A DNA stretch of 64,000 bases from Erythrophleum ivorense (Eukaryota > Streptophyta > Magnoliopsida > Fabales > Fabaceae). The position numbers and the translations under genes were made by a program. A model generated the notes under the pieces. That model made no database searches. It was not told where the DNA came from and worked only from the letters and a program-made list of their open reading frames with translations. The stretch lies in contig JAIUCV010000117.1 in assembly GCA_026724425.1 (NCBI GenBank), positions 1,459,501 to 1,523,500 of the forward strand. The letters run 5' to 3'. This document shows positions 1-12,324 of the stretch, piece by piece (positions within the stretch are counted from its first letter, which is position 1; every line of letters begins with the position of its first letter).

Positions 1-376
1 TAAACAGAGTATGATGGTTCTACACATCACGCTCTTCAATTTAAAACAAAGTCTGAATCTTTTCTCCAGTTATCCAATGACAAAATTAGAATCTTGTAAT
101 AAATATACCATCACTAATATATTCAAGATTCAATACATTATATAACCTTATTAATTTATACCAAATTCAGATTCAAATGCAGAAGGAAAAAGCATTTGCT
201 CTGTCTTTTCTTTACCGTTTTAGGCTAACAAATCAAGTGAAAATCGAATCCAACACAGTTTCTAATGATTACATAAAGTGATCAATAACAAAACCAATCA
301 AAAAATCAAGCACACAAATTTCTTAAGAATTAGGGATAAAAATTGAGAATTTGAGAGAAGGTAAAACAAACAAAAC

Positions 377-457
377 CTGTACGGTGTGGGATTGGATACT
401 AAGAACTCGACCAGTATCTGAAGGAAGAGCAAGTGAGAGAACAGGAGGCGTCGTCAT
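377..457 (-). CDS. SOS4: SOS4 pyridoxal kinase, first coding exon (partial)
   Basis: This exon encodes 27 residues beginning MTTPPVLSLALPSDTGRV and ending in HTVQ, which matches the A. thaliana pyridoxal kinase SOS4 N-terminus as I remember it. The start codon is at 457-455. The exon ends in phase 0 at 377 with a GT donor at 376-375, and intron 1 runs off the left edge of the window. Pyridoxal kinase phosphorylates B6 vitamers in the salvage pathway and SOS4 is linked to salt tolerance and root-hair growth in A. thaliana. The gene points away from OXP1, and the two share a 1-kb upstream region. A GT donor near 548 suggests an additional 5'-UTR intron, but I cannot prove it. Confidence 0.85.
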
Positions 458-1465
458 TCTCGATCTTCACCCAAATCATCAATCAAAATTGAGAAAACAA
501 ATATGTATCTGATTCGAAAATAAAATATCAAAAACGAAAATGATTACCTAAAGTTTCGATTTCGATGGAAATTAGGAGATCTAAGAGTGGTGGTTGTCAG
601 AGAGAATGGCATCAGAGAGCTGACCTTTAAGATAGCCTCTGTTGACCAGCGGGAATTATCAAGACTGTCAAAAAACTAATAAAACCAATGTTTTCGAAAC
701 CGGACCGGACCGGCTGGTCGAACCGTCATATGTATATAAAAAATAAAAAATAAATAATTATCCGGTTAGGAACCACCCGAAAATCAAACCGGTTCAGGCG
801 AACCGGAAAATCAAAAGAACCTGCCTGCTTTGTAGCACGAGATTCTTCATATCTATCTTCAGCATCGTCATCACCTTCGTCACTCACCACTAACTCTGTG
901 TTTGACTCTCTGCGAATTTTTTCTACCAGTGAAAGGTATATTCATGGATATCTGGATTTTGTTACCGATTCTTTACTCTTTTCGTTTAGTTTGAGTTTGA
1001 TTCTATCTGAAATCTCCATTATCTGCCGACGATCATCATCTTCTAAGTTATTTCTTACGATTTAATTGATCTAGATTGTGATCTCTTTAACTCTTAATAC
1101 CGGTTTCCTGTCAAGACGTTTCATTTGCAGAAGGTGATTTATGAATGATTAGTGATTTGATTAGTGTCATTTCAAGTTTCTTCCCTTGGAACTGAGAATT
1201 CGTTGAATCGATTAAGCAATATCTGCATTTTGATTACCGATCCAGCGATCCTCAACTCTTTTCGTTCAATTTGAATTTGAATGTTTCTATAATCTCATTA
1301 TCTGCCAATGATCGTAATAATTAGTGATTTGATTAGCGTCAATTAGTGATCTGAGAATTTGATTTTTTGTGGCTTATGATTCGGATAGGCTTAGTGTTTA
1401 TGATGGAATCTTATTGGATTGAGTTGTGATTCTTTATGCAGAGAGAGAGAGAGTGTGTGTGTAAG
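458..1465. promoter_or_regulatory. Divergent SOS4/OXP1 intergenic region with duplicated OXP1 leader
   Basis: This kilobase separates two head-to-head genes and must hold both promoters and 5' UTRs. About 660-830 is rich in CCGG-type repeats (ACCGGACCGGACCGG near 701, AACCGG near 788 and 801), including an imperfect inverted pair. The probable OXP1 leader holds a diverged internal duplication: about 955-1040 resembles about 1230-1315 (shared ACTCTTTTCGTT and CATTATCTGCC blocks), and ATTAGTGATTTGATTAG occurs near 1147 and again near 1320. No TATA box or transcription start can be fixed with confidence. Confidence 0.6.
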
Positions 1466-4400
1466 ATGGGGGCTGTGATTGAAGGGAAGCTAAGGTTTTG
1501 TATCGACAGAGGAGGAACATTCACTGATGTTTACGCTGAGATCCCGGGACATTCCGACGGCCGTGTTTTGAAGCTTTTATCGGTGGATCCAGCGAACTAC
1601 GACGATGCTCCGGTTGAAGGAATCAGGAGGATGCTCGAAGAGTACACTGGGAAGAAGATCCCAAGAACATCTAAGATACCAACGGATAAAATCCAGTGGA
1701 TAAGGATGGGTACGACCGTGGCGACGAACGCATTGTTGGAGAGGAAAGGAGAAAGAATAGCTTTGTGCGTTACAAAAGGTTTCAAGGATTTGTTGCAGAT
1801 AGGTAACCAAGCTCGTCCCGATATCTTTGATCTTACCGTTGCGAAACCGTCGAATCTTTATGAAGAGGTTGTAGAGGTTGATGAAAGAGTAGAGCTTGCA
1901 CTTGAGAAAGATAAGGATGATAGTTTGATCAAGGGAGTTTCTGGCGAGCTTCTTAGAGTTGCGAAGCCGTTTGATGAAGAAGCTTTGAAACCGTTGCTTA
2001 AGGGTCTTCTTGATAAAGGGATAAGTTGTTTAGCTGTTGTTCTTATGCACTCGTATACTTATCCGAAACATGAGATGGCGGTGGAGAAATTGGCTTTAGA
2101 GTTGGGTTTTAGACATGTTTCTTTGTCGTCTGCATTGACACCGATGGTTCGGGCTGTTCCTCGTGGTCTTACTGCGACTGTGGATGCTTATTTGACGCCG
2201 GTGATCAAAGAGTACTTGTCGGGTTTCATTTCGAAGTTCGATGATGATCTTGGGAAAGTGAATGTTTTGTTCATGCAGTCTGATGGAGGTTTAGCACCAG
2301 AGAGTAGGTTTTCAGGGCACAAGGCTGTGTTATCAGGTCCAGCAGGAGGAGTTGTTGGTTACTCGCAGACGCTTTTCGGTCTCGAAACGGAAAAACCGCT
2401 GATTGGATTCGACATGGGTGGTACATCGACGGATGTTAGCCGTTATGATGGAAGTTATGAGCAAGTCATTGAAACTCAGATTGCTGGAACAATCATACAA
2501 GCGCCACAGCTTGACATAAACACCGTTGCTGCTGGTGGTGGTTCGAAGTTAAAGTTTCAGTTTGGTGCTTTCCGGGTGGGACCGGACTCCGTGGGTGCTC
2601 ACCCGGGTCCGGTTTGTTACCGGAAAGGAGGGGAGTTAGCAGTGACTGATGCAAACCTTGTTTTGGGGTTTGTTATTCCTGATTATTTCCCATCCATCTT
2701 TGGTCCCAACGAAGATCAGCCATTAGATGTAGCAGCGACAAGAGAAGCATTTGAAAAGCTTGCAGGACAGATAAATGCATATAGAAAGAGCCAAGACCCA
2801 TCTGCAAAGGACATGACTGTGGAGGAGATAGCAATGGGGTTTGTGAGTGTTGCTAACGAGACAATGTGCCGTCCCATACGGCAATTGACGGAAATGAAAG
2901 GTCATGAAACAAAGAACCACGCACTCGCGTGCTTCGGAGGCGCTGGACCGCAACATGCTTGTGCAATAGCTAGATCTTTGGGGATGAAAGAAGTTCTTGT
3001 TCACCGATACTGTGGAATTTTAAGTGCCTATGGAATGGGTTTGGCAGATGTCATTGAAGATGCTCAAGAGCCATATTCAGCTGTTTATGGTCCTGAGTCT
3101 CTCTCAGAGGTCTTTAGAAGAGAAACTTTATTACTTAAAGAAGTGAGAGAGAAGCTCAAAGAACAGGGCTTTGGTGATGAGAATATCTCTACTGAGACAT
3201 ACTTGAATATAAGATATGACGGCACAGATACAGCGATCATGGTGAAGGGTGAAAAAACCGGAGATGATTCGGCATTTGATTATGCTGCAGAGTTTCTCAA
3301 GCTTTTCGAGCAAGAGTATGGATTTAAACTTCAAAACAGGAACCTCCTCATATGCGATGTTCGAGTTCGGGGAATTGGAGTGACTAGTATATTGAAACCA
3401 CGAGCGGTTGAAGCTGCTCCTGGTGCTCCTAAAGTTGAAAGTCACTACAAGGTTTACTTTGAAGGCGGATGGCACGAAACACCATTGTTCAAGTTAGAGA
3501 ATTTAGGATTTGGTCATGAGATTCTTGGCCCTGCGATCATCATGAACGGGAACAGTACAGTAATTGTGGAGCCCCAGTGTAAAGCCATCATCACGAAGTA
3601 CGGGAACATTAAAATCGAGGTAGAGTCTGCATTGAGCAGTGTGAAGCTCGCGGAGAATGTTGCAGATGTTGTTCAACTGTCTATCTTCAATCATAGGTTC
3701 ATGGGTATAGCTGAACAAATGGGAAGGACTCTGCAACGTACTTCCATATCGACGAATATCAAAGAAAGGTTGGATTTTTCTTGCGCATTGTTCAGTCCTG
3801 ACGGCGGTTTAGTTGCGAATGCGCCTCACGTTCCTGTTCATCTCGGTGCCATGTCAAGTACAGTTCGCTGGCAGCTCAAACATTGGGGTGAAAATCTAAA
3901 CGAAGGTGATGTCTTGGTAACGAATCATCCTTGCGCCGGTGGTAGCCATTTGCCTGATATAACCGTTATCACGCCTGTTTTCGACAAGGGTAAGCTCGTG
4001 TTCTTTGTAGCTAGCAGAGGTCACCATGCAGAAGTTGGAGGTATAACTCCAGGAAGCATGCCTCCTTTCTCAAAGGCGATTTGGGAAGAAGGCGCGGCGA
4101 TAAAAGCGTTTAAAGTCGTTGAGAAAGGAGTTTTCCAGGAAGAAGGAATCGTTAAGCTTCTTCAGTTCCCTTCTTCTGATGAAACAACAGTCAAGATTCC
4201 GGGAACTCGAAGGATTCAGGACAATCTATCTGATCTTCAAGCTCAGATAGCTGCTAACCAGAGAGGAATTGCTCTAATTAAAGAGCTGATTGAGCAATAC
4301 GGACTTGGAACTGTTCAGGCTTACATGAAATATGTGCAGCTTAACGCAGAAGAAGCAGTGAGAGAGATGCTGAAATCTGTTGCTACTAGAGTCTCTTTGG

Positions 4401-5330
4401 AGACGCCTGAATCAAGAATTGGTAATTCAGTGACCATAGAAGAAGAGGATTACATGGATGATGGATCTGTGATTCACTTAAAGCTCACAATCGATGCGGA
4501 CAAAGGAGAAGCCTTCTTCGACTTTACAGGCACAAGCCCGGAAGTCTACGGTAACTGGAACGCACCAGAAGCGGTTACATCAGCCGCAGTTATTTACTGC
4601 CTCCGTTGTTTGGTGAACGTCGATATCCCGCTGAACCAAGGCTGTTTAGCTCCGGTTAAGATCCACATACCGGCTGGTTCGTTCTTATCTCCGAGCGAGA
4701 AAGCAGCTGTTGTTGGAGGGAACGTTTTAACGTCTCAGAGAGTTACAGATGTTGTGCTAACAGCTTTCAAGGCTTGTGCTTGTTCACAAGGATGCATGAA
4801 CAATCTCACATTTGGAGATGACACATTTGGCTACTACGAGACCATTGGTGGAGGTTGCGGAGCCGGACCAACATGGGACGGGACAAGCGGAATCCAATGC
4901 CATATGACTAACACGCGGATGACTGATCCCGAGATCTTCGAACAGAGGTACTGAAAAAAAGCTTAAACCGAATGTTTCAGACCTTCTTGCATACTAACGC
5001 AATGGTTTTGTCTGTAGGTATCCGGTTCTGTTGCATAGATTTGGATTGAGAGAGAACAGTGGAGGCAAAGGGTTGCACAGAGGAGGAGATGGGTTAGTGA
5101 GAGAGATAGAATTTAGAAAGCCTGTAGTGGTTAGTATTCTCTCAGAGAGACGAGTTCACTCGCCGCGCGGATTGAACGGTGGTCAAAACGGAGCTCGTGG
5201 AGCGAACTATCTCATCACTAAAGACAAACGGAGAGTCTATCTTGGAGGCAAGAATACTGTACATGTAGAAGCCGGTGAGATCCTACAGATTCTTACTCCG
5301 GGCGGTGGCGGATTCGGCTCCAACGTTTGA
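1466..5330 (+). CDS. OXP1: 5-oxoprolinase (ATP-hydrolysing), OXP1
   Basis: Two coding exons, 1466-4947 and 5018-5330, join in phase to give 1,264 residues, close to the roughly 1,266 of A. thaliana OXP1. The enzyme hydrolyses 5-oxo-L-proline to glutamate using ATP, in the cytosolic glutathione-degradation (gamma-glutamyl) cycle. The N-terminal hydantoinase-A half begins with RFCIDRGGTFTDVYAE near residue 10 and has the second nucleotide-binding-type motif DMGGTSTDVSR near residue 315. The hydantoinase-B half starts near residue 735 (SIFNHRFMGIAEQMGRTLQR), and the C-terminus is glycine-rich (TPGGGGFGSNV). I chose ATG 1466 (MGAVIEGKLRF) over the in-frame ATG at 1436, because the extra ten residues are encoded by a GA/GT repeat and are absent from the family as I remember it. 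No frameshift or missing segment is visible. Confidence 0.95.
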
Positions 5331-5893
5331 ATGGCGACGACTCATCTTCAGTTCACGCATTACTGATCAATGTTTTTATGAGTCTTTTAGTTTTCTGGTT
5401 TCAGATTCTTTGGAGGTTTGGCCACTTTCTGTGAAATAAGGATCAGAATCTTGATTCAGAACAAGTGTTAATAAGTATGGTAATCAAAATCTTATGAAAT
5501 TATAGTGAATAAGCTTGTAATTGATTTTATGTATTTATGTTGTTCCTTATGAATAAGCATTGTACAAACGTTTCGTTGGATTACAGATTTTTCTTAAACT
5601 TGGTTTCAAGATTCTGTATAATACTTCTCGTTTGGCTTTGGTTTTATTCGTTTAGCAAAAAGGAAGTGTTGTGTCTAGTGGAAAATTATAAATAGAGTTT
5701 TGGTCTATATTACACAATTTGAAGTGGATTTTTCAGATTTGATTCAACTAACATTAAGTTAGTTAAAAGAATCAAGAACTCATACAATATTCGACAAAAA
5801 GAATCAAGAATGCATGCTAACATTAAGCTAACAAAAGATTTAATAATTCTTTACGAATATTCAACAAGTAACAATAAGAAGCAAACAAAACAA
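5331..5893. other. OXP1 3' flank and spacer before NIP4 copy A
   Basis: This stretch holds the OXP1 3' UTR and the downstream flank of the convergent aquaporin copy A. The part at about 5438-5700 is repeated in diverged form at about 12898-13130, downstream of copy B. That shows the tandem duplication unit carried a piece of the OXP1 3' flank with it. No other gene is visible. Confidence 0.6.
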
Positions 5894-6490
5894 TTAGATG
5901 TTAGAACTAGAAGAAGCATTGTTGTTTGGTGAAGCACTACGGAGGAAAGAAGAACTTTTTGTAAGTTCCCTGAGTGGCTTATCCGTAAATCTGATAAAGT
6001 TGTAAACAAAACCTCCGGCCATAATTCCGACGATGGGACCAACCATGTACACCCAAATTCCTTTATATTTTGCCATCACTATCGCTGGTCCTAAACTTCT
6101 TGCTGGATTCATTGATGCTCCGGAAATAGGTCTAAATAGTAATCAAAACCAAAATCAATATTTTCAAACTATATATATATAAATTATGTTTGTAGTAAAA
6201 TGAAAAAAAAAAACATAGTGTTTTGACCCGGCCACGAAGACGTTCAACATAATAGTCATCCCCACCGCAATTCCGGCTAATTCTCCGATCTGTCAAAACA
6301 AAAATTAAAAAAGAGTCCAACAACATAAGAACTTCCATTTGCAAATAGATATTAGGTTGCTATAAATAACATGTGATCAGATGTAATTAAAAAACTACAT
6401 TTTCATTAGCAAGAAAGTCCAACTATTTGTTTTGTTTAGAAAAATCATGTCATATATATTTCGTGTGTCAATTTCAGTTGCAATGATCTA

Positions 6491-6531
<41 letters not shown>

Positions 6532-7315
6532 CAAGAAAATCAACCGAACTATGTATAGAAAACACTAACCGCACGACTATCGGTGGCAACGCCGGAGATA
6601 ACAAACATGAGGAGGAATGAGATAATGATCTCGGAGACGAGCGCTCGTACGTGCGAATCAGCCGGAATTGTTCCGAAGTAAGCTTCGGGTGTGATATCGA
6701 ACATTACTCTCAGTGTCAAACTCGCTAGTAACGATCCCGCAAGTTGTGCACCTATATAAGATGGTACCTGTCCAAATTGAACATAATACAATCACATTCA
6801 ATATTCAAACAATCAATAGTTTTATTCAAAGAAGAGATAAGAGAGTAGATATAGTGACCTGAGACCAGGGAAACCGCCGGAAAACGGCGAAAGTGATGGT
6901 AACCGCAGGGTTAAAATGTGCACCGGAAATGTGACCGACTGAGTAAATCATGACCATAACAATGAGACCCCATGTCAAACAAATCCCTGGAAACGTTACT
7001 TTCCCACCGTACAATATATTAACTACCACCACTCCACATCCAGAAAATATTATGAAATATGTCCCAATCATCTCTGCTATCAACTGAAATCAATTTTTTT
7101 TTTTTTTAAAAAAAAGCATAAATCAATTGTTTTTATCATCATAACTATGCAATAGATTAAATGTTTTGTGTTTTTGTTTTTACCTTTTGAGTAAGGCAAA
7201 CAATGCTGGGAGAAGTACATATAACTGTCTCGATTCCTCCATGGCAATCTTTGCCTATTCCTCTTTCGATTTTTGATATATTTTCTTCTTCGATTCCTTC
7301 ACCATGCGAAGTCAT
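5894..7315 (-). CDS. NIP4-type aquaporin, array copy A
   Basis: Five exons on the minus strand (7184-7315, 6859-7083, 6570-6767, 6228-6289, 5894-6131) give 284 residues with every junction in phase. It is a nodulin-26-like intrinsic protein, a six-helix membrane channel for water or small neutral solutes. Both pore loops are intact: HFNPAVT at the exon 2 end and SMNPARS in exon 5. The selectivity-filter residues read Trp (TWGLIV), Val (NVFVAG), Ala (GAS) and Arg (NPAR), which is NIP subgroup I. The C-terminus has the serine context LTKSSSFLRS, like the CDPK site of nodulin 26. It is next to OXP1, the place NIP4;2 takes in A. thaliana. Intron 3 contains a TA microsatellite. The N-terminus starts MTSHGEGIEEENIS. 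Confidence 0.93.
6493..6530. repeat. TA microsatellite in NIP copy A intron 3
   Basis: An uninterrupted (TA)n run of about 19 units lies inside intron 3. It also produces a spurious Tyr-Ile repeat reading frame. It is expected to vary in length between individuals. Confidence 0.9.
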
Positions 7316-7764
7316 TTTCTTCAACAAGTTTTAAATGAAATATTTCCGAAAATCTTAAGAAAAAATAAAAAGTGAAATGGGGAGAGTTTTTTTATATCTG
7401 AGAGAGAGAGAGAGAAAAAAAGAAGAAAGTGAAATAAATTTTGTGGTTAGAGAGTTTGGAGATTAAAGAGTTTATACGTCTGGAACAGAAATTAGTTGAA
7501 ACAATTGCAGAGGGATTAGATAAAATCTAATGAGTTGGAGAATAATAGAGCTGTGATTGGATGTAACGGATGAAAAATAGGATAAGAATCAGATTTGTTC
7601 TCATTAATGAGTCACATATGGATTTGTACGCGCGCTGTAATTTCTTCAGTTACTATGTAGAGCTGTTTATAACCAATTTAAGATAATAGGTGTAACAAGA
7701 GAAAGAAAGAAAAAAATCAACTGGTCTACGTTGACAGAAAAGCTATATATAACAAAATTGTAGG
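7316..7764. promoter_or_regulatory. Upstream region of NIP4 copy A
   Basis: This is the 5' flank of copy A, read on the minus strand. It resembles the upstream regions of copies B, C and D: each has a block near the leader with the pattern GAGATTAAAGAGTTTATAC or a close variant, and a further conserved block around GATTAGATaAAATCTAATG. The TATA-like TATAAAC lies about 160 bp upstream of the start codon on the minus strand. These shared blocks are the best candidates for a common promoter. Confidence 0.55.
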
Positions 7765-8004
7765 AGTGCTCAAACCTTAACAAAATTGTTTTTTTAGGAA
7801 ACTATGATTAACGCGATTTTAGGCAGTAACGGATCTAGTATGCTATCCCCGAAAACATATCTTTTGTTTCCTTTTTAAATTTCTAAAAGCAAAGAAAAAA
7901 AAAATTCGATAAACATACGTAAAATATTGAGTGTGAACATTTCATTCCATGTAAAAAATAATTACATAGTTAGGAATGCTGTATTATCATATTTTCCGAT
8001 ATTG
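7765..8004. repeat. Left copy of the direct repeat bounding the TFB2 block
   Basis: About 240 bp here recur in the same orientation at about 12325-12563, with shared words such as CTATCCCCGAAAACATAT, TAAATTTCTAAAAGC, TTGAGTGTGAACATTTCATT and ATATTTTCCGATATTG. A shorter related piece occurs upstream of copy B near 14870-14945, so the sequence belongs to the aquaporin-upstream DNA and not to the inserted block. Confidence 0.75.
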
Positions 8005-8339
8005 AAAAAAAAAAAAAAATGATTCCAAGAAGATGGGATAGTGAGACAGGAAATAAAATGATTACCGTTTACCTTGCATTGGGTCAAAGATGGGCTTCGA
8101 TCAGTTATGGGTATCTATATTGGGCTTTTATCTTTACAATAGTGCACTGTCGTTTTAATTAGACGAAAACGATCAATTCTCAATCAGAAGAACAAGGGTT
8201 TAATCCCAAACTTTCTCTCTTTTTCTCTATTGCTTTCTTCTCTCGACAGTTTTCTTCTTCAGTCCTGTTTTGGATTTGGGTTTGATGAATTACATACTGA
8301 TTGCAGTCGCACAGTGAGTAGGAATCTTAATCGGCGAAG

Positions 8340-10919
8340 ATGCCGCAAGTTAAGATCGTCGCGAAAAGTTTCATGGACATGGTGGCGTCTCTCACCGCCA
8401 TCAAGCTCGACAAACTCTACAACAATGTCTTCATCTGCGAGGCCATTCTCAGGTATTTGTTTGTTTCCAAGAGACCTAGTGGGTGAATTCGAATTCCGAG
8501 TGAAGTGAAATTGTGGTTTGTATCAGGTCTTTGCCACCTCTGGCCAAGAAATACGTATTGCAGTTGCTGTACATTGACGTTCCTGTACCTGCCACGATGA
8601 TGGAGGAGTGGGTGCTTGCAGATGGCGTCTCTAAGCACAGAGTTGCTATCGATCGACTCATTCAATTACGCATCTTTTCCGAAACAAAAGACAGGTTTGC
8701 ATTGATTATGGTCGATATGTAGCTGCAAGACGATAGGTTCCAATTTATGTTTGCCTTTAGTATTTTAGGTTTTTTTCAGGAAAAAGCAAACATGTTACAG
8801 CCTAAATCCTACATTTCAGATAAATCTTCAGAAACATGTGATTTCCGGGTAAAGAAACATCTTTTCTCCAGGAACAGATAGAAGATTTTGCTTATGAGCC
8901 TAAATCTTTAACTTTGCATGCAGTGGAGTTTTGCCTAGGGAGCCTATGAACTTCAACAATGCCATTAAGCTTCCAAGTCTACAAGAACTCGAAACCTATG
9001 CACTTCAGCAATGGGAGGTGTGTAGTTTCTTTCTAATTATGTATTGATAACACTCTTAACATGGAAGTAATGGATTTCGTATGGTCTCTAATTATGCTCG
9101 TCAGTGTTTCTTGCTACAACTCATAAACTCGGGTCAAGCCGAGAAGCTAACCGGCATCAGTTCGTCCATGATGAAAATCTTCCAGCGAGGTTTGTTGAGT
9201 CAAAGGTATTGTTTTCTGCATATGTTCTATAGATGTACAATGGTGGCATATAGGGCTCCTTATTTGACATCGTTCTTTGTGATATTACAGAGACAGAGAT
9301 GGTCCGAGATTAACTGAGAGTGGCTTTCAGTTTTTGGTACGCAATGCAATGCAAGACGTGAGCCAATTGATCTCTTATTACTTTGTATTCATATGAGTAA
9401 CCTTATCGACCCTAATCTGCAGCTGATGGATACAAATGCTCAGCTTTGGTACATTATCCGCGAATACATATTGAATGCCGAGGTTTGAATCATCATGCCT
9501 CAAACAAGGTTTAGTTTAAGTGTATATCTCTGTATTTCCCGTATGAGTTTACGGAATGCCGTTGGTGGTGTTCAGGAGCGAGATGTAGATCCAGCAGACT
9601 TGATTTCGTTTTTGCTGGAGCTTAGTTTTCATGTCACTGGTGAGGTATAACAGAGATTTTACAAATTCGTTTTATGCGTTCTTGTTTCTTCTCTACTCTG
9701 ATACTTGATTTTAGCTGGAAGCTTGTTGATTAAACATTCTTGTACACATTGCAGGCTTATAACTTAAATACCTTGACAGATGTTCAAAGAAATACACTCA
9801 AGGACCTTGCAGACTTGGGATTAGTCAAGCTTCAACAGGTTAGACCGTTTGTGATATATGTTTCATTAACCAAGAGAATAAAGTTGTGAGAGAGATTTAC
9901 AATGCTGAATCGGTTTATGATAATTATTACAGGGAAGAAAAGACAGTTGGTTTATTCCTACTAAACTGGCTACAAATTTATCAGTCAGTCTAGCAGATTC
10001 ATCTGTGCGAAAAGAGGTCAGACCTTTTGATCTCTCTTGTTCCATTTCACTTAACACTTTTCTTGATTCTGTGTGTCCTTTGTGCTTTGTTATTCCTCGT
10101 CAGGGATATGTTATGATGGAAACAAACTTCAGGATGTATGCCTACTCAACATCTAAGTTACAGTGTGAGATTTTGCGTCTGTTTGCGAGGTAGAAGCTCC
10201 TGAACATTGCTCTGAAAACTCTGCTCTTCTGTGTCTCTCAAATGTCGTTTAGGTCTTAAGTAGTTGCTGCTTTAATTTTTCCAGGATAGAGTACCAACTT
10301 CCAAACCTTATTGCTTGCGCAATCACCAAGGAAAGTTTGTACAATGCATTTGACAATGGCATCACATCAGACCAGGTAGAGTTTAGTTTCATCCCAAAAT
10401 CATTAATACTATAGAACAAGATTTTATGTTTTTCTTTTGGTGGTTGCAGATTATAACTTTTCTCCAGCAGAATTCTCATCCACGATGTGCTAGTCGAGTC
10501 CCATCTATTCCAGAAAATGTCACTGACCAGGTTTATGCTGTCTCCTCCCATCTAGTGTCCATTTGATGAAAATCTGTGTATAGGATTCATATAAACGCAT
10601 TCATATTGTGTTTGTTCAGATACGGCTTTGGGAGTCGGATCTGAAGAGAATCGAGATGACCCAAGCTCACTTCTACGATGAATTTCCTTCAAAGGTAACA
10701 AACTTGAATTCTCTTTTTGATCCACATATTAGAGCCGTTATTGTAAATCTGAACTGTGTAAAACCATGTTGGCAGGATGTGTTTGAGGCAGCTTGTGACT
10801 TTGCTCGGGAATGGGGAGGCCTTCTCTGGGAAGACTCAAAGAGAATGCGTCTTGTTGTCAAATCCGAAATTCACAATCAGATGCGTGAATCGTTTGAGAA
10901 ATCATCCATGCGACTTTAG
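8340..10919 (+). CDS. TFB2: TFIIH core subunit p52 / TFB2
   Basis: Fifteen exons give an intact 454-residue protein: 8340-8452, 8527-8694, 8780-8848, 8924-9017, 9105-9205, 9291-9336, 9423-9482, 9576-9644, 9755-9838, 9933-10016, 10104-10189, 10285-10375, 10450-10530, 10620-10694 and 10776-10919. All introns are GT-AG and all phases agree. The product is the p52/Tfb2 subunit of TFIIH, which anchors and stimulates the XPB helicase in transcription initiation and nucleotide-excision repair. Recognisable segments are SLPPLAKKYVLQLLYIDVPV, MMEEWVLADG, GVLPREPMNFNNAIKLPS, GYVMMETNFRMYAYSTSKLQ, and the C-terminal IRLWESDLKRIEMTQ and CDFAREWGGLLWEDSKR. Length matches the plant family (about 450). As I recall, A. 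thaliana has this gene on chromosome 4 (AT4G17020), so its position inside a NIP4 array is unexpected. Introns are retained, so it moved as DNA and not as a retrocopy. Confidence 0.93.
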
Positions 10920-11334
10920 CAAAGTGCTAAATATTTCTTTTGGCTTTAGAATGCAAGCAACCATGCGACTTTAGCTTGTGCTCAATACTTTTTCTATGTC
11001 CTCTTTTGGGCACTTTCGATAATTATTTGCTCTTTTCAAGTATTTGATGCTTAGCCAGAGAAGTATCTTTGACTTGCAAGAAATGAGAGATTTCTCAAAG
11101 CATGAAACTCAACAAAACATTCAAGCAGATTCAGAGTCAGGTCAGGTGAATAAACAAGGCCTTTACCATGTTCTTGCGAATCACACATGTATAAGTTGTT
11201 GCATGCTAAACAGACCACAAACTGGGTCTTGTTCTAGTTAGTGAACAAAATTATTAAAACCCTACAAATGCCAGAGACTCTCAATATCTTTCAAGACAAA
11301 ACATGTCTCAGTCTTTACCTTGCTTGAGCTTTTT

Positions 11335-11958
11335 TCATTGGGTCTTGTCTCCCGTGTTTGCCTCTGCCCGAGCAAGTCTCTCAGCTTCTTCAATCTTTCT
11401 TATAGCTTCCTCTTGCGTAGCAGTCATCATTGTCCCCATCGTTTTCTTCTCCGATTCTAGCTGAACCTCCATTATGGTACCAGCTTGCTTGTCTATCGGT
11501 TTGAAGTAGTCTTCAATCCGAGCCTCCTGTATTGCCAATAGAGAGGTGCTTAAGAATATGAGAATACTTGTAACTACTTTTAAGTTTCTGTCAACAAGAG
11601 ACCAACCGTATTCTCAATCTGCTTATTCAAATTCTGCATCTCGTCTACCATACGGCGGACTTCAGATAATATAATCTTCTCAGGGAGTCTATTAATCTCT
11701 GCTTTCTTCTCTTGCGCCTGCAACACCAAATGTTTGCCATCGTTTTGATCATTACAAACCAACACTTGCGAGGTTTCACAATGAATAAGCATAAAAGTTT
11801 CTTCATTTTCTCATCCAAAGAAAAGAAAAGAAAAGAAAAACCTGCTGGATACGCTTTTCGAGTTGCAACCTATAGTTTCGGATTCTTCGTTCTTCATACC
11901 CAGAGAGGACTCTCACATAGAACATTGCTTTCCTCCCATATTCCAGCAGCTTCTTCAT
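11335..11958 (-). CDS. Small conserved coiled-coil protein, function unknown
   Basis: Three minus-strand exons (11842-11958, 11607-11717, 11335-11526) join in phase to encode 139 residues. The sequence is highly charged and helical: MKKLLEYGRKAMFYVRVLSG, then EERRIRNYRLQLEKRIQQ, a middle region with LSEVRRMVDEMQNLNKQIEN, and a tail with EEAIRKIEEAERLARAEA. Heptad-like spacing suggests a coiled coil. There is no signal peptide, membrane segment or motif that I recognise. It is convergent with TFB2, with stop codons about 415 bp apart, and belongs to the same inserted block. I suspect it is the chromosome-4 neighbour of TFB2 in A. thaliana, but I cannot verify that. A leader exon probably extends towards 12250. 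Confidence 0.8.
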
Positions 11959-12324
11959 CTTCCCTGCGCCAATCAATGACCAACAAATATGGATTCTGCA
12001 AACCCAGACTTGGCTCAGAAATTGAATCATAATCGATCAAAATGAAAAGCGAATTAGCTACTCAAAAGACAAATCAAACAACACATCAACAGATTACGAA
12101 ATCACGGATTCATGCAATCAGATCGATAGCTGTAATCAATCGCAATTACAGATCGAAAGCTGAAATCGAAGATTACGAAATCACGGAAACCCAAGGTTCA
12201 CGCCCACTAAATCAGAGGGATTCAGAGAAGAAACTAACCCCAATTAGGTATTCAATTTTCGATCCAGAAACTCCAATGGACGGTGAACTCCGGCGACGGC
12301 GACAAGATAACACCGTCAACTGTA

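Noticed and set aside
1436..1465. Upstream in-frame ATG of OXP1
   Set aside because: The ten added residues come from a GA/GT simple repeat and do not match the family N-terminus; ATG 1466 does.
1577..3736. Minus-strand frames of 62-114 codons inside OXP1
   Set aside because: They are antisense shadows of a long conserved coding exon; none has recognisable content or splice support.
6432..6620. 62-codon plus-strand frame with a Tyr-Ile repeat
   Set aside because: It is the translation of a TA microsatellite within an aquaporin intron.
8340..10919. First guess that this gene is a COP9 signalosome subunit
   Set aside because: The assembled protein matches TFIIH p52/Tfb2 along its whole length and lacks the COP9 subunit sequence I remember.
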